64,000 nucleotides of DNA from positions 71,342,033 to 71,406,032 of the forward strand of contig OY856187.1 of NCBI GenBank assembly GCA_963693315.1, written 5' to 3'. The stretch is from Diogma glabrata (Eukaryota > Arthropoda > Insecta > Diptera > Cylindrotomidae). How positions within the stretch are numbered: position 1 is the stretch's first letter; each line of letters starts with the position of its first letter. Both the position numbers and the translations under genes were made by a program. Shown piece by piece: positions 36,092 to 48,922 of this stretch. The notes under the pieces were generated by a model. It was given only the letters and a program-made list of their open reading frames with translations, searched no databases and had not been told where the DNA came from.

Positions 36092-39000
36092 GCGTTCATG
36101 CTCCATGTAGGAGCGTTGCCAGGTTGATCAGCTTTGAATATTCACCACGGTCATTCGCAACAGCGACATAATTACCATGGCAGCCGATTTTTTTAAGGTC
36201 GTTTATTACGTCAGTCTCCCATTGTAGTCGTGGTCTACCTCGCGGTCGCCCACTCCCTGGGGTACTGACGTACATTTTTATAATCATTCCAGACTGTGAA
36301 TCGGCTCGTAGAACATGCCCAAACCAAGCAATCCTATTAGAACGGATACAACCTTTTATATCAGGACCCTCAAGAAGGTCTCTGATCTCAAAGTTATACC
36401 GGGTTCTATACTCTCCATCGTCTGTCTTAAGTGGACCAAAAATGTAGCGTAGGATCTTACGCTCAAATACAGATAAATGCGATTCGTCATTTTGTGTAAG
36501 AGTCCACGTTTGTGACCCATACATCACAACCGGTCTAATCAATGTCTTGTATAACTTGAGCTTGGTGTTAGTTGATACATACGGTGATCCAAGGAGAGGT
36601 TTAATTGAGTGGAAAGTTCGATTTCCTGCAGCGATTCAAGCTTTTATATCTGTAAGTATGCTGTTGTTTGAGTCAAGCATTGATCCCAAATATTTAAAGG
36701 ATTCAACTCCCTCAATTCGTTCATCGCCGCACATCAAATCTTTCTTCTCAGCCTCCCTTGAAACATTCATATGTTCGGTTTTATTGTAGTTAATTTGCAG
36801 ACCAATTTTTCTAGCACCACTCTCAAGTGAGTTGAAAGTCTCACTCATAACAGCTTCACTTCGGCCGAGGATGACAACATCATCAGCGTAAGCAATCATC
36901 TGTACTGAGTTTATTGACAAGATATTGTTATTAGTCGGTAGTTTCTTTTGACGGCACACATATTCCAAGGCTAAATTAAAAAGTATAGGAGAGATAGCAT
37001 CACCTTGTCTTAAACCGGAGTCGACTTTAAAAAACTTTGATATTTCGTTCTCTACTCGTACACAGCATTGAGAGTTCTGTACTGTCATTTTGCATAGTGA
37101 TACCAGTTTACCAGGAATTCCCATTGACACCAGAGCAGACCATAGAGTCTCTCGTTCGAGAGAGTCGTAGGCCTGCCTGAAATCAATGAAAAGTTGGTGC
37201 ACAGGTATGTTGAACTCTCGGCACTTTTCCAAAATCATCCCTATCGAGAAAAGTGTATCGGTAGTACCTCGGCCCCGCCGGAAACCACACTGATATTCTC
37301 CAAACAGTTGTTCAGCAAAAGGATTGATTTTGGATAGCAAAATGTAAGAAAAGATTTTATATGCTGTGCAAAGGAGAGCGATTCCTCTGTAGTTTGCACA
37401 TTGTAGGCGATTACCTTTTTTATGGATTGGTATCAGCATAGCTGTGTTCCAGTCCTGTGGCATGGTTTCAGTCCTCCAGATCATTTGAACAAGTTCAAAC
37501 AATCTTAAGGATAGAGTTTCGCCACCATGTACAATCAGCGCCGCTTCGAATTCCTCTTTAGTTGATTCGTCTACATGTACCTTTGACGCACGAATAAGCT
37601 TTGCTCGTCGCCCGACTTGTTGCTGGTCACTTAAGTTGAGAAAATTCTCAAAATAAGCGGCACAAGTAGCAGTCGATCTAGTTTGAGGGCCCTTCTTTAA
37701 GGTTTTAACTTGTTGAAAGAAGTTACGCGATTGATGTTCCTTATTGAAGCTTTCAATCTCCTCACACTGTCTCTTCCACCATTCTCTCTTCGTTCGTCTA
37801 CATAGCTTTGTAACGGCTTGTCTTGCCAGTTTATAATTCTCCTTCGTAGACCTGGTGTTGCGCCCTTGTAGACACTTCAGATAGCAATCTCTTTTGTATT
37901 GAATAGCATCAAGGCATGCTTGATCCATCCATGGCTTCTGGGAGTGGTTCTCTGGTCGTCCAAGTATTCCCTCAGCAGCGCTTAAAACAGCATCTTTGAA
38001 CAAATACCATGACTTATCGACGTCTCCATTAATGGTTTCTGATTTCTCCAATGTTTCGGCAATATGGATTTGATATCTCTCTTCTGTTTCAGCATTCTTT
38101 AATGATGAGATGTTAAAACGTTTCCGTTGATTGAATTTTGGAATGCCTGGATTTGGGAAGTGGAACCTTATCGTTGCACATACAAGGAAGTGGTCACTTC
38201 CAATGTATGCACCTCTAAAGGATCGCACATCCAGAACGCTCGAAAAGAAACGTGTTGTTACTAGAACGTGATCAATTTGATTTCGAGTATTTCCATTCGG
38301 TGAGACCCAAGTCTGCTTATGAATCGATCGATGTAGAAAAAACGTACTGGCAATTCTCAAATTACTTGATAATGCAAACTCAGTCATTCTCTCACCATTA
38401 TCATTCGAATTCAAATGCAAGCTGTTGGGACCCACCACATCACCAAGAACCATAGTGAAGTCGCGTGTTGGTGTTTGTTTCATAACCTCTTTCAGCGCTA
38501 TGCAGAAATTATCCTTCTCGTCGACGGTCTTAGCTTCAGTTGGTGCATGCACGGCAATAAGAGAAATATTGTTATATGTACCGCGTACACGTAGGTAGCA
38601 GATCCTCTCACTGACCGGGATGAATTTCATCACGGCTTCTTGTATGCGTGCACCAACAAGAAAGCCAGTTCCAAATTCTCTTCGAGAAAGATGACCACTA
38701 CAGTATAGCGAGTGACTATCCAAATCTTGTTTTTCGATTATCGGCTGTGTAATTTCTTGTAGAGCAATAATATCCATCCTATACCTCTCAGCCTCTGTTT
38801 CTAGAGCATCAGGAGCGCTCAGGCTGCGCACGTTCCACGTTCCGATTTGGTAGTCTGGTCCTTTTTCACGTCCAGGTAAAATTCTGTTGTTTTTTCCGGG
38901 TCTGTTTTTCTCTTTCTGATAACCAAATTTAACATATTAGTTTTTTTTCCGGGGTTAGGGTGTTAACCTTAGGCCCAACCCAAATTGTCGTGAATGAGTC

Positions 39001-39268
39001 CGTTCTGCATATTAAGGTCACCAGAAACAACCTTTTTTACACGTTTATATAGCGAGCCGCTTGATTCAAGACAGACGCCCGCTCCAAGCCGCCCCTGACA
39101 TGGAGAACAGACGCTTGAGTCGCATTGGATGTAGAGCGCCAATTCGCCGTGATGTAGCGTCATTGACTAAGCAGTTTTTAATCTGCTTGTCTCCAATACA
39201 CCAACCTAATTCTGTCAGCATTACCCAGGCAGCACGGCGTTGACGTCGAATTTCGGATTTCGCTACCT
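36036..39268 (-). mobile_element. RTE-type non-LTR retrotransposon, near full length (3.2 kb)
   Basis: On the minus strand it starts near 39268 with a ~330-bp 5' leader and carries one long endonuclease-RT frame. It ends after the stop at 36096 in a poly(A) tract read here as 49 T (36040-36088). AATTTATATT at 36026-36035 and 39269-39278 is a plausible 10-bp target duplication. It is supported by the paired arm at ~42000, which lacks the insertion. The long A tail and single stop indicate a fairly young insertion. Confidence 0.88.
36096..38937 (-). pseudogene. RTE endonuclease-reverse transcriptase with one stop and a damaged endonuclease
   Basis: The frame opens after a TAA near 38938. No obvious ATG precedes the start of homology. 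The endonuclease has IGTWNVRSLS, IIALQEIT (catalytic Glu), RGTYNNISLIAVHAPTE, NQIDHVLV and GSDHFLV. The usual GDFNA motif reads GDVVGPN, as if about ten residues were lost there. The RT has NYRGIALLC, FIDFRQAYDS (motif A), SGLRQGDAISP (motif B) and AYADDVVIL (intact motif C). A single TGA at 36636-36638, reading IKA-stop-IAAGN, interrupts an otherwise open frame. The frame continues with IRPVVMYGSQTWTL, RIAWFGHVLR and GSGRPRGRPRLQW to the stop at 36096. The stop and the endonuclease defect make autonomous movement unlikely. Confidence 0.9.
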
Positions 39269-39639
39269 AATTTATATTATTAATTGATATTGTGTGGTGA
39301 CGCAACAAAGCAAAATGTTAAAATATTATTGACATAAATGCTTTTATGTTTGTTTTAATTTAAAGATCAGAACCGAAACAAATTAGCATGTCATTAGAGA
39401 ATGTCTGTACGAATATTCTTATTTTAGAATAAAATTCGAAATAGTCCGTCGTTACAACAAAACATAAAACAAAATTTAGGGTATGCGAGATTTTTTTTCT
39501 CGATAGATTGCATTACTTCACACAATTGAAAATTTTGGTAAAGCAAAAATAGTTAGGTAAAACATAGTTTTCATATAACATATCCTACCTGGCAGAAATT
39601 CAAAAACTTATGAACAAACCAATAAAACATATATGATGA

Positions 39640-39850
39640 AAAACGTGATTTACACAGGTGAAAATGTTCGAATTTTGAACTTGACCATCTTTTTCCTGAA
39701 ACTTGGCGTATAAGTAGTGTGAACAAAAAAAATTTATTTATTTTAGAATGTTTTTAAAGTGCATATGTTGAGAATAGGAGGCACACCAACATAAATGAAA
39801 AATGAATAAATCTAACCTTCTCATACAACTGGCAAAAACTTAAAGAGAGA
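39640..39850 (+). repeat. R3 repeat, single unit
   Basis: GATGAAAAACGTGATTTACAC, TTGAACTTGACCAT, TTTTTAAAGTGCATA and CACCAACATaaATGAAAAATGA match the two arms of the inverted repeat at 55405-56283. It lies inside the large inverted repeat. Confidence 0.7.
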
Positions 39851-40478
39851 GTTTGTATCTGTTTTAAAGATATTAGTTTTTAAATACGTGTATCAAAGGT
39901 CAAACATTTTGATTGTGAAACTAAAATATATGACCTGAGTGAGATAAAAATTAAAAAAAATAATATCTTTAAAACAAAAAAACGCATATTTAAAAATGTG
40001 ATTTTTAATATTTTTACCAGTGTAATCCAACGCAATTTCATTTCAAAGTGTTCCTGGGTTATTATTTCCAGAAATCTTTCGGACCGCCTTGTTCTTAAAT
40101 GAAAGTTTAAACACTTTAAAAATTTTCCAAAAAAAAAAATTTCTTGTTTCACCAATACTTGTATAAATATTTTTCAAAAATTGGAGCAAAACTTTTATGT
40201 TGAATTTTATGTTAATTAGATATTATAATTATAATAATGTTTATTAGATCATTTTAACAACCGAATTGACTTGATAAAGCTTTTGACAATCTGCATTATC
40301 GATGCGTTATTAGTGAGAATTTTCTATCCCTGTTGTTTTAGATATACATTGATCACTCTCACACCCAATAGCTATTTGAAATTTGCATTCCTTGATCTCA
40401 AAATACAGAAAAGTACAAAAAAAATAATAATATTTTTTTTCTATCAAAACAACATCTCTTATCGCGCTATTTCCTTTC

Positions 40479-40557
40479 ACATCGCTGTTGAGAGTGACCA
40501 TGGTGAATATTCTAAGCTGATTAGCTTGGCAACGCTCCTACATGGAACATGACGCCA
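40479..40557 (+). pseudogene. RTE 3' end fragment
   Basis: About 80 bp encode SDHGEYSKLISLATLLHGT-stop, matching the last codons of the RTE at 36096 (NDRGEYSKLINLATLLHGA). No poly(A) follows. It is in the opposite orientation to the full RTE. Confidence 0.85.
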
Positions 40558-42215
40558 CAAAAGAAAATTACGATATTTCTATATTATCAATTGATTTTAT
40601 TTACGTTAGTAACACATTTAGAATATATTGTGATATATTTGCAAACCCACGTTTCAATATCTAAATATCTCTTTTGATTTTCATCAACAAATATCAACAC
40701 GCAACCTCTAACAATTATCCCAAAAATTTTTTAATTCTTTCTTAAAACTTCATTAATAGAACAATGCAAACTTCAACAAATAAAATCAATTAATCGAAAA
40801 TAACTTTCAATATTTAGTTAACAAACAATAATCTCCAACATTCTAATTTTATATTCGAATTTTAAAATTTCAATTATAAAATTTTAGATACAAATTTTAT
40901 AATTTTGATTCTATAGAATCAATAAAGTTTTTTTTTTGTGAAAATTAAAAATTAAAATTTTGTAACGTCTTTTTTTTTTGCTAAAGAAAAAAAATTAATT
41001 AATTATATAACATTTTCACTTTATCTCATTTAATTAGATGAAAATTTCTCACCTTATTACATAATTGAAAAGTGGAAAAAAAGAAAAACAATGAAAATGA
41101 AATCAAAAGTTGTTGGCAAGTATATTTTTGAAAGTAGTTTAACAAGAATTTGTTTTAATTAAATTTATTTTGATTTTGGTTTTTATGAGAAATTTTATGT
41201 TTAAAGTTTTTGGATATGGAAGGGTTGGTAACGATATTAAAAGTTTGAAATAAAATTAAAAGTGTGCGGGGAGGAAATATTGATGTTCTGGTTATGGAAA
41301 GCAGGAAACCCAAAAATGTAAACTAATTTAATGTTTATTAATAGGATTTAAGTTTACGCTTTTGAAATTGAGAGCTACCTTATAGTGATGTAATATCACT
41401 TTCCAACTCCTGGAAAATATGTTTTTGTTATTTGATTTTATAAAAGAATTAAGAATAAGCCACATTTTCTTCAGTCCCAACGTAAAGAATAAGAATAAGT
41501 AACCTATGGGCACTTGTTATTTTTATAAATATCGTCATCAACAGCGCCCTAGTTATGCACGTTTCTATACTATGCACGTTGCTATTCAGTTGGTTAGTAC
41601 AAAAGTCAAACTGTCGAGATCACACTTCTTTTTCCGAACATAAATATGGAATGATTTACCGAAATCAAAATTTAAAAAAATTTAAAATTAAAACGTAAAT
41701 TAAATAAACAAGGAAAATTTATATACTCTCTAGTGTGAGAGGTTTTGTTGACATCCTCATAAACAACCGGATAAATTTCGATTCTACATATATAGGTTTT
41801 ACTATATATAGGTTGTAACGACGGCCTATTTCGAATTTTATTCTAAAATAAGAGTATTTGTATTTAAAGAAATTCGCTAATTGGTTAGAGCCGTTAAATT
41901 AAAATGAACATAAAAATATTTTTGTGCTACAAGTCAATCAGTAATATTTTTACATTTTCTCAGTTAATTGCTTTGTTGCGTCTAACAATATCAATTAAAA
42001 ATACATATTTCTGTCTACATAAATGATGAAACTTTTTGTTTGTAAGGCTTAGTCATAGTATTAAATGTAGGTATAATATGGTTGTTAAAATTTATGGAAG
42101 GTAGAGTTATCGTCTGTAGTTGTAGAGAAATTGATTATTGAGATGATATATGGAAATGATTTGACTTGCATTTTTTTGATTGAGAATATATGGAAAATTT
42201 TTAATTTGTGTACGA

Positions 42216-42879
42216 TGAAAGGGATTACCTCGGAGAAAAATTATCTCGGACTATTGTCACAGCTAAAACTATTTAAACACAGTTAATGAGCATAATTAAA
42301 AACCTGATACATGCTTTTAATGCAGCAAGTTAAAAGTGGTTTTCATAAAACCTAAAATTAATCTATATGGTGATGAAATGGAGAGTGAATTTAATAGTGT
42401 AAACGTGTGGTCAGATTCCACAATTGTACTGCCTTCTTGACTCACTGTCAACAACAAAACAAATTAATTCCATAAGAATTAATAGAATTAAAATTAAATT
42501 TGTTGGATAAACCGCTCTTTTATTCCGGAATTTTCTGTTGACACAATTAAATCTCGAGCCATCCTATAACAAAAAAGGTGTGTGTCATTTTTTGCATATG
42601 GCGGTTTTCGTTATTCCGGCGATGGCGCTAACGAAATATTGAACAAGAAGAGCAATCATACATATCTGTGGGAAGCATCCATTTTACACTCTGGGGAATC
42701 GATAATTCATTGTGTAGATATTGCTGCCGTTGCACTGCTTTCTTCAACCTGATATAGACAACAACATAGATATCCAGCTACCATCACTGGAGGCAAAAGC
42801 GTTTTATTGTCTTTACCTATAAGTAACCCAGCGTGATATCATCATCAAATCTCGTTCGCCTCTAACTAGATTTGATTTG
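42216..42879. other. Spacer between the large inverted repeat and element B
   Basis: No gene is recognisable. Confidence 0.4.
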
Positions 42880-44311
42880 ATTTGATATATCAGTTACTGT
42901 CATCTGCACTTTCATATAATTTATCGATCCCGCATACGACCATTGACGATTGCTCGAGCTGCAGTACGGATTGAACGTGTCGTCAAACCACCGTTAGCCT
43001 AAGGGATAATGATGGGCTAAATTTCGAAGGAGTCAGGAGGCGGGTCTGGACTAACCATGGGGTGAGTTACATTTTCGTTTTTCGTATATAGGTGTGAATC
43101 TGTGTGAGTGCGTGAATGTATGGATGTGGGGATATGTCTTTGCTGGCTGCTACTTATTTTTTTGTTTTTATTGTGGTAAAACTTTCAAACGAAATCCATT
43201 AATCTGATTTCCCCTAGTATACCCCAAACAGGTGAGTAGAGCCAACGTGTTTAATTAAATTTTCATCTTTCTAAACCGCATTAATAAAGTGTAAATAGGT
43301 TAAATATTGAATTTCACGTGATTAGTTAATCCAAATATGAGTATTCCAAAAGCGTATTTTATGATCTAGACCAACTGAATAAAAATAGTTTCGTAAAAGT
43401 GGATTGCGTTATGAACTCAATATCTGTTGGACCTAAGTTCCAGAAACCAGATGGCGATTCTTTTTGCATCTACAAGAGACGCTCAATCAACTGCCGATAA
43501 CGCGACGACTTTTGTCTGTAACTCATGCCTTTCATTGGCATTCCAACATCAACGTGACCTTCTTCCGATATACAAATTTTTTTTATCAAAAATCATATAT
43601 TGCATTGTTTGGAAAACTTTCTAGCCTTAGTATTAGTCGGTGAAACGGGGCGTGGTAGAAGTACTAAGGTTCCAACGCTGATGCCAAATTAACAGCGAGA
43701 GATGTTCATAGCAACTTTCTGGTGAATAACTTTCGCTACGAAGCACAAAGGAAAAACCTACAGTTAATGTGATTACGTGATTGGTAATAAAATTTTAAAC
43801 CAATTTAACAAAAAAGGAAATATTACAACCTATTGCATAATGGTTGGACCCAGCGCTCAAACCAATAAATTTTTGTTATCCCTACTATTCCTATTGATAG
43901 TAGTTTTCTTATCACACTGGATGACGAAGTTTTTTTTTTGGGTATGAAAGACGACTGTATGTGTATATGTATGCGTTAGTGTATGGGAACATGGATGGCG
44001 GGTATGTGTGGGACTGGATGAAGTGCGCGAGTGTGTGACTGAATTGAAATTATGGGGTTGGACGTGGTGATCGTGGTTCTTTCGCATGTGGGGGTCGCCA
44101 AAGTCTGCATCGTTCACTTGTATTTTTCACTTACATCCGTTATTATCTCGTGTTACGCGTAGATGACAATTATTTGTGCAGGAGTAGCAGGTATTCTTCT
44201 CTCAATCCCAAGGGCTGCCGCTAGCTTTCGGCAAAAAAAAATAATCTCGCTAGGTACGCGGCCTGCTATGCCACTTCGGTATATCCATACCGAAGCAGCG
44301 CTTCATTACAA
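42880..44311 (+). other. Structured element B (about 1.4 kb)
   Basis: The 5' part has CATATAATTT at about 42915, GACGATTGCTCGAG at about 42947, and CATGGGGTGAGTTA at about 43057. GT-rich sequence follows, as in element A. The 3' domain (44180-44311) follows an acceptor-like TTATTTGTGCAG. It has GGAGTAGCAGG pairing with GCCTGCTATGCCACTTC, the linker CTCGCTAGGTACGC (44246-44259), a perfect 9-bp hairpin CTTCGGTAT/ATACCGAAG (44274-44295), and terminal CTTCATTACA (44301-44310). No protein is encoded. It could be a non-coding RNA gene with one intron or a non-autonomous mobile element. Confidence 0.55.
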
Positions 44312-44405
44312 GTATTGTCTAGAAATTTAATGCAACAAATCCCATATAATGTAAAAACATTTCCATAATATGGAGTCTGATGACAGTGGAAAAATTCAAC
44401 TTAAG

Positions 44406-44613
44406 TAAAAATAAATAAGTGATGAAGAAGTTTCAACTTTGAAATTGTCATCGCCTCAACGGCGTAATCGATGGCGTGTCTGCCCAAGGATTCGAGCCGG
44501 GCACTGACGAGGTAGGTTCGAATCTCAAACGAAACACGAAAAATGTGAAGTGGAGTTTTTTTCTGAGAAACTTTGAATTGAAAATATTTCAATTACTTCT
44601 TTACTTACTTGAG
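44406..44613 (+). mobile_element. tRNA-related SINE, copy 2
   Basis: It matches 14750-14963. GGCGTAATCGATGGCG and GGATTCGAGCCGGGC precede the B-box GGTTCGAATCT at 44515-44525. The tail is CTTCTTTACTTACTTGAG. Confidence 0.7.
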
Positions 44614-46368
44614 CTTCAAAATTATGATTTCTGTTTTTCTATTAGTCATGCTACTACACAGAGTAATTGTTCTATACGTATTTTTGTTGTTGTTGCTGTA
44701 TTGCCGTTCTCCTTCAAATTATTATATATGATTGTATACGATTTAGTTTTGTATTTCGTTGCGATTTTGTTAGAATCGTAGCAGTGATTATGCACTTAAC
44801 ATTAGTAATGTTTATTTCAACGGAAATTATCCTGCAACAAGATATCTTCCCTAAAATCCTTCTTCTAATCATTATTGCCACCATTCTTTTGGATTTACTC
44901 TTGCGTAACAACAACTTTACCAAAACCTTAATTCAAAATTCACATTGTCGTATATATTATAATTCTATATCTTTTGCGTATCTTTATATTTCCTTATACA
45001 AGTTTTCTAAAATCGACATAAGCTTATCATTTGATATTATTTATAGTTTTCTATGCATTCAACCTTTGTAAATTTTTTTCCCTATCTGGTAATTGCCTAA
45101 TATAATGTGTGATAATGGAATAAACATTTTTTTCATTCGTAGACATTATATATTTATTGAAGTGAAAACTTCTTTAGGCGCGTTGTGCGATTTTGTATGG
45201 GAAAAATTTATACATTCGAGTCATCGTCACGCTAAATTAATATTAAATATAAAATACATATTAAAAGAGAGTGAGATAAATTTGAATTATTTGTTAGTTT
45301 CTTATTTCTTATTGTCATTTTCTTGATTTATAATTTGTTTTTTTTTTTATTGAATTTGATTTTTTTTTCGGTTTATGCGTGGTGGGTAAGTGTTTTATAG
45401 TAAGTAAAGATTTTGTTGTATTTGTAAGGGAAATAAAAAAATTGTTTTGTCATATTTGATTTGTGTGTTTTTCTTTATAGCTTTTAATACATAAAACGCA
45501 ATTGATAGGACGAGTAACCTAAATATTGTTGAAATTAATGATAGTATATTATAAAAAATTTTACTCTCGTTCTCTTGATTCATATATTGGTTTTTTCTTT
45601 TTTTAATGATATTGATGTTTTTCTCAGTTAGTAACAGTGTGTGTGGTAAAGTAAATAAAGAGTTTATTGTATTTAGACGATAAAAACACAGCTATTTCAC
45701 AGTTTTAAGTTTTCTTTTCTGTCGGCAGTCCTCAAGAGTGCCCTCGTTTTATTTTTTTTCTAATTTTCGAAGCTTTAACAATAGTTTTGGAAATTGATTT
45801 GATCAATATTGATGTAAAAAACGCAATTGTTATTAGTGCGATAATTTTAATACTCTGTGTCGTAACGTAAAACGATTTCATTAGAAACGTAGTTTTCTGT
45901 AAAACATTTTTTTAATTTTTGGTTCGCTTGTATTTCTTGGCATACTCTTTGTCTGGTGCATCTTTAGATCCGTTGATTAATATTGTAAAAAACTATTATC
46001 AAATTCCTTCATATCATAGGAAACCTAATTATAATTTTACTAGAATTAATACAATTTGATTTGAAACTTACCTTCTTTATCCCATCTGTCGAGCAATTGT
46101 GTGACTCAACCTGATCAATCAAACAATTTTCATTTTAATTAAAGACAAATTCCGTTGATTTATTTTTTATTATAATATTTATTTTATTGATTACAAATTT
46201 ATATCTATTTTTATTTATAATTTAAATTTGGAGATACAAAATATTATAATTTACAGAAAACATTAATATACATTTCTCAACACTTAAAGAGATAAACTCA
46301 TTACTCACTTTTTCAACTACATCTATAATTTTCCATCCTTTTTCACACCATACAAATCAATCGAATAA
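44614..46368. other. AT-rich 3' flank of the K2P gene
   Basis: No second gene is recognisable. The hydrophobic open frame at 44667-45071 (plus) lacks any family signature and has chance composition. Several TTTATT hexamers near 46165-46185 could serve as minus-strand poly(A) signals for the K2P gene. Confidence 0.45.
45156..45270 (+). repeat. R1 element, strongly deleted fragment
   Basis: GAAGTGAAAACTTCTTTAGGC begins at 45160. It is followed after a short gap by CATTCGAGTCATCGTCACGCT, which in R1 copy 1 lies about 370 bp further inside. This is an internally deleted copy. Confidence 0.7.
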
Positions 46369-46891
46369 TCAGTCCTTTGTTAATTTTAAACGTACAGCAA
46401 TACGTTTACATTTAAAAATCAATTGTGTTTCTAATAAACTAAATGACATAGCGACTAATATTAAACCTAACAGTAAATATGCACAACAAGCATAAAATTG
46501 TATTTGAGAGTTACCACGAAATGTTTTTTTTGGAACCAAATCACTACCAAAACCGATTGTCGATAGAGTGATAAAACAAAAGTATGCTCCATCGATTATA
46601 CTCCAATTTTCCCAAATTGAAAAAATTATTGTTCCCAAACCTATGTAACTTAATAGTATTAATAAGATAATTGTTATTGGCACTTGAGGATATGATGATA
46701 GTGAGTTGATTGATGACACCGTTTCTTTGGATTCGGGTTATCTTATTGTTGTCCTTATTGATGAAGTTTTTCGTTTGATTCTTTTTTGTGGTAATTTGTT
46801 TTGAAGATGCACTTGTGTGTTTGTTGATCTCGATGGATCTGATTGTTTTGATGTGATTAATGGTTTTCGTGATGGAGTATCGTGATTGCAT
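46369..46891 (-). CDS. K2P potassium channel, last exon (TM3, pore 2, TM4), with in-frame stop
   Basis: This exon starts after TTATTGCAG and joins in frame to the exon ending at 60291 (codon GT|A). The first 50 codons are basic and polar (SRKPLITSK, KRIKRKTSS). A TAA then occurs at 46738-46740. The same frame continues with QVPITIILLILLSYIGLGTI (TM3), IWENWSIIDGAYFCFITLSTIGFG (pore helix 2 and filter), CCAYLLLGLILVAMSFSLLE (TM4) and the end KCKRIAVRLKLTKD at 46369. After the filter the sequence reads GFG-S-D-L-V-P, where K2P channels usually have GFGD. The stop would remove the second pore, so this allele may be null, an assembly error, or rescued by readthrough or an unseen splice. No internal GT-AG pair that removes it was seen. 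Confidence 0.88.
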
Positions 46892-48920
46892 CTGCAATAA
46901 CAAAAAAAATAATTTTTTATATTTTAATAAATTCTTTTGCTGTCTGGGAACAATGATAATGTCAAAAAATTAACTATTACTAGTAAATATCAGACTAACG
47001 ATTTATTTACTTTAAATATTTTCAGCATATATCTTAGAAAATTAACGTTTTATTTTTAAATCCGACAATGTCAAACTTATACGCATCCAATTTTTTCACA
47101 TTTTCTCTCTATATCTTCTCTACATTAACTACGAACGAAAGTCATTTGCCAGATTATCATTTTATCATGTGGATTACAAAACAACATGCTTGTACAATTT
47201 ATTCAAAAGAACATTTATGCCATAATGTTAGTAAGACGAGTAAGAAAACGACAAATAAAAATTAAGTTCTGTATACGTGATGTATTCAGAACATTCCACA
47301 CATCATCAGAAAGTAAAGAGGTTTAACAATTTATATCTTTACGAAAGAAAACACCTCAACTTCACTAAATAAGAAACTTGTAAGAGATTTTCTGTTCAAA
47401 TCAACTCAACCACAAAATTTACACTAAATCTAACCGAATGAAATATCAATCGAAGACAAAACAGAACCGTACGTCAAAATATCAGAAATGTAATTTTTGT
47501 TCATTTGTTCACCATCAACACCTCAATAATTTATTAAATAAGTTCATATATTTCAATTTATCATAAGAAAAAACATAGAAACAAAATTGAAATAAAATGA
47601 AAGAATCAATATTTTGGTTCGTGAGAAAAGTGAAATATAACAAATAATAATCAGGAAATGAAAATGTTTTTAACAAAACGGGAAACGGATAAATATTGTT
47701 TGTGTGCAACCAAATTATTGAATGATTGATTGAAAACGTATGTTTTGTTCCTTCCACTTCGATACATTATTTTAGTTGAATATTTTCAAAGTTAATTAAG
47801 ATTATTTGTATCCTTATCAATCTATGTTGCATCCGAGTGAATTTAATTTTTTTACTTTTGATAGTACAGTGGGTTTGATGTTTAATCAATAAAACAAAAC
47901 CAATTTCTTTATTTTTATGTATAAAATTTCCAATCAATTTACACTTAATTCCATTCATTGTATAACAGCATTTCTTAAATGAAAACAACAAGAATAACAT
48001 AAATATTCTAATACTTGCCCATTATCTCAAAACTCACTTTGAAATATTCTACGTAAATAAATTGAAGGTATCAATCAAATGAACGTAATAAGTATCCATT
48101 TACAAAATCTCCACCTCCTCAACTTGAAAACACTAAGAAAACAAAACCAATTTCAGATAGAAAAACAAAAGAAAAAAAATTATAAATGACAAGCGATTAC
48201 CAACTAACATTATTCTAACATCAAACATTTACCGTGTTTCGAGAATTTATTCTGTTTATTTTTCTACATTTTTCCTTTATAGAAAATGTCATTTTCAATT
48301 GATAGTCTCCTCTTTGGTTATTTTTCTGTGGAAAATGAAACTTGATATAAAACGTTACTGGTTTATTGATTGGAATGCTAGGAATGACATGAATTTGATC
48401 GTTTGTGTTTTTCCAGAATTGCTATATGTGGTTATTTTTATTGATATTATTGTTGATATTATTATAACAAATTATCCATCTGTCAAAATATGTTTTTCTG
48501 TTTTTCCGAAAAAAATTAATTTTAACTGGCTCGTCGAACGAGATAAAAATATATCACATATCAATCAACATTTTTGATTAAGTCTTACCAAGAGTTTCAG
48601 CTTATAGGAGCTACAAACAGTCTAATAAATAAACTTTAATTTCAGTAGGAAGGAAAAAACATTAAAGTTAAAGTTTGATTCGTTACGTAAATAAATTTAC
48701 GATACATCTTCATCAGACGCCACCTTAATTAGTTGGCATGGAATAACTAAATTTGAAAAATATATTATAAGTAAAAAGTAGAACATTTTTGAAACATTTA
48801 GATTTCCTTAGAAACTAGGAGAAAAACTTTTCAGAATATTTGTTGTTGCAGTACATAATCATTATAATGTAAACAGTTCATGTCAATTAGACTAAGGCTA
48901 ATAAAAAAACATTAAGAACA
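46892..48920. other. K2P intron, proximal part
   Basis: AT-rich intron sequence on the minus-strand gene. Nothing recognisable. Confidence 0.5.
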
Positions 48921-48922
48921 GT

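Larger units (their letters stand above)
35848..42215. repeat. Large old inverted repeat (~400-bp arms) with an RTE in its left arm
   Basis: The left arm is 35848-36035 continuing at 39279-39470. The right arm is about 41815-42215 inverted. Matching phrases, outside to inside, are TTCATCG.ACA, TATATCATTTC, CTCTACAACTACA, TAATACTAT, TTCATCATTcATGTAG, TTAATTGATATTG, ACGCAACAAAGC and CTTATTTTAGAATAAAATTCGAAAT. The RTE element separates the two halves of the left arm. The uninterrupted right arm therefore shows the pre-insertion sequence. The ~2.3 kb interior has no recognisable transposase. Confidence 0.75.

Noticed and set aside
36547..36789. Plus-strand frame opposite the RTE
   Set aside because: It is a shadow of the minus-strand reverse transcriptase frame.
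44667..45071. 134-residue hydrophobic frame resembling a membrane protein
   Set aside because: The hydrophobic look follows from T-rich sequence; no family motif, no flanking gene signals, overlapping frames equally long.
46544..46903. 119-codon alternative frame over the start of the last K2P exon
   Set aside because: It does not match the phase set by upstream exons and ends in low-complexity sequence over the pore region.
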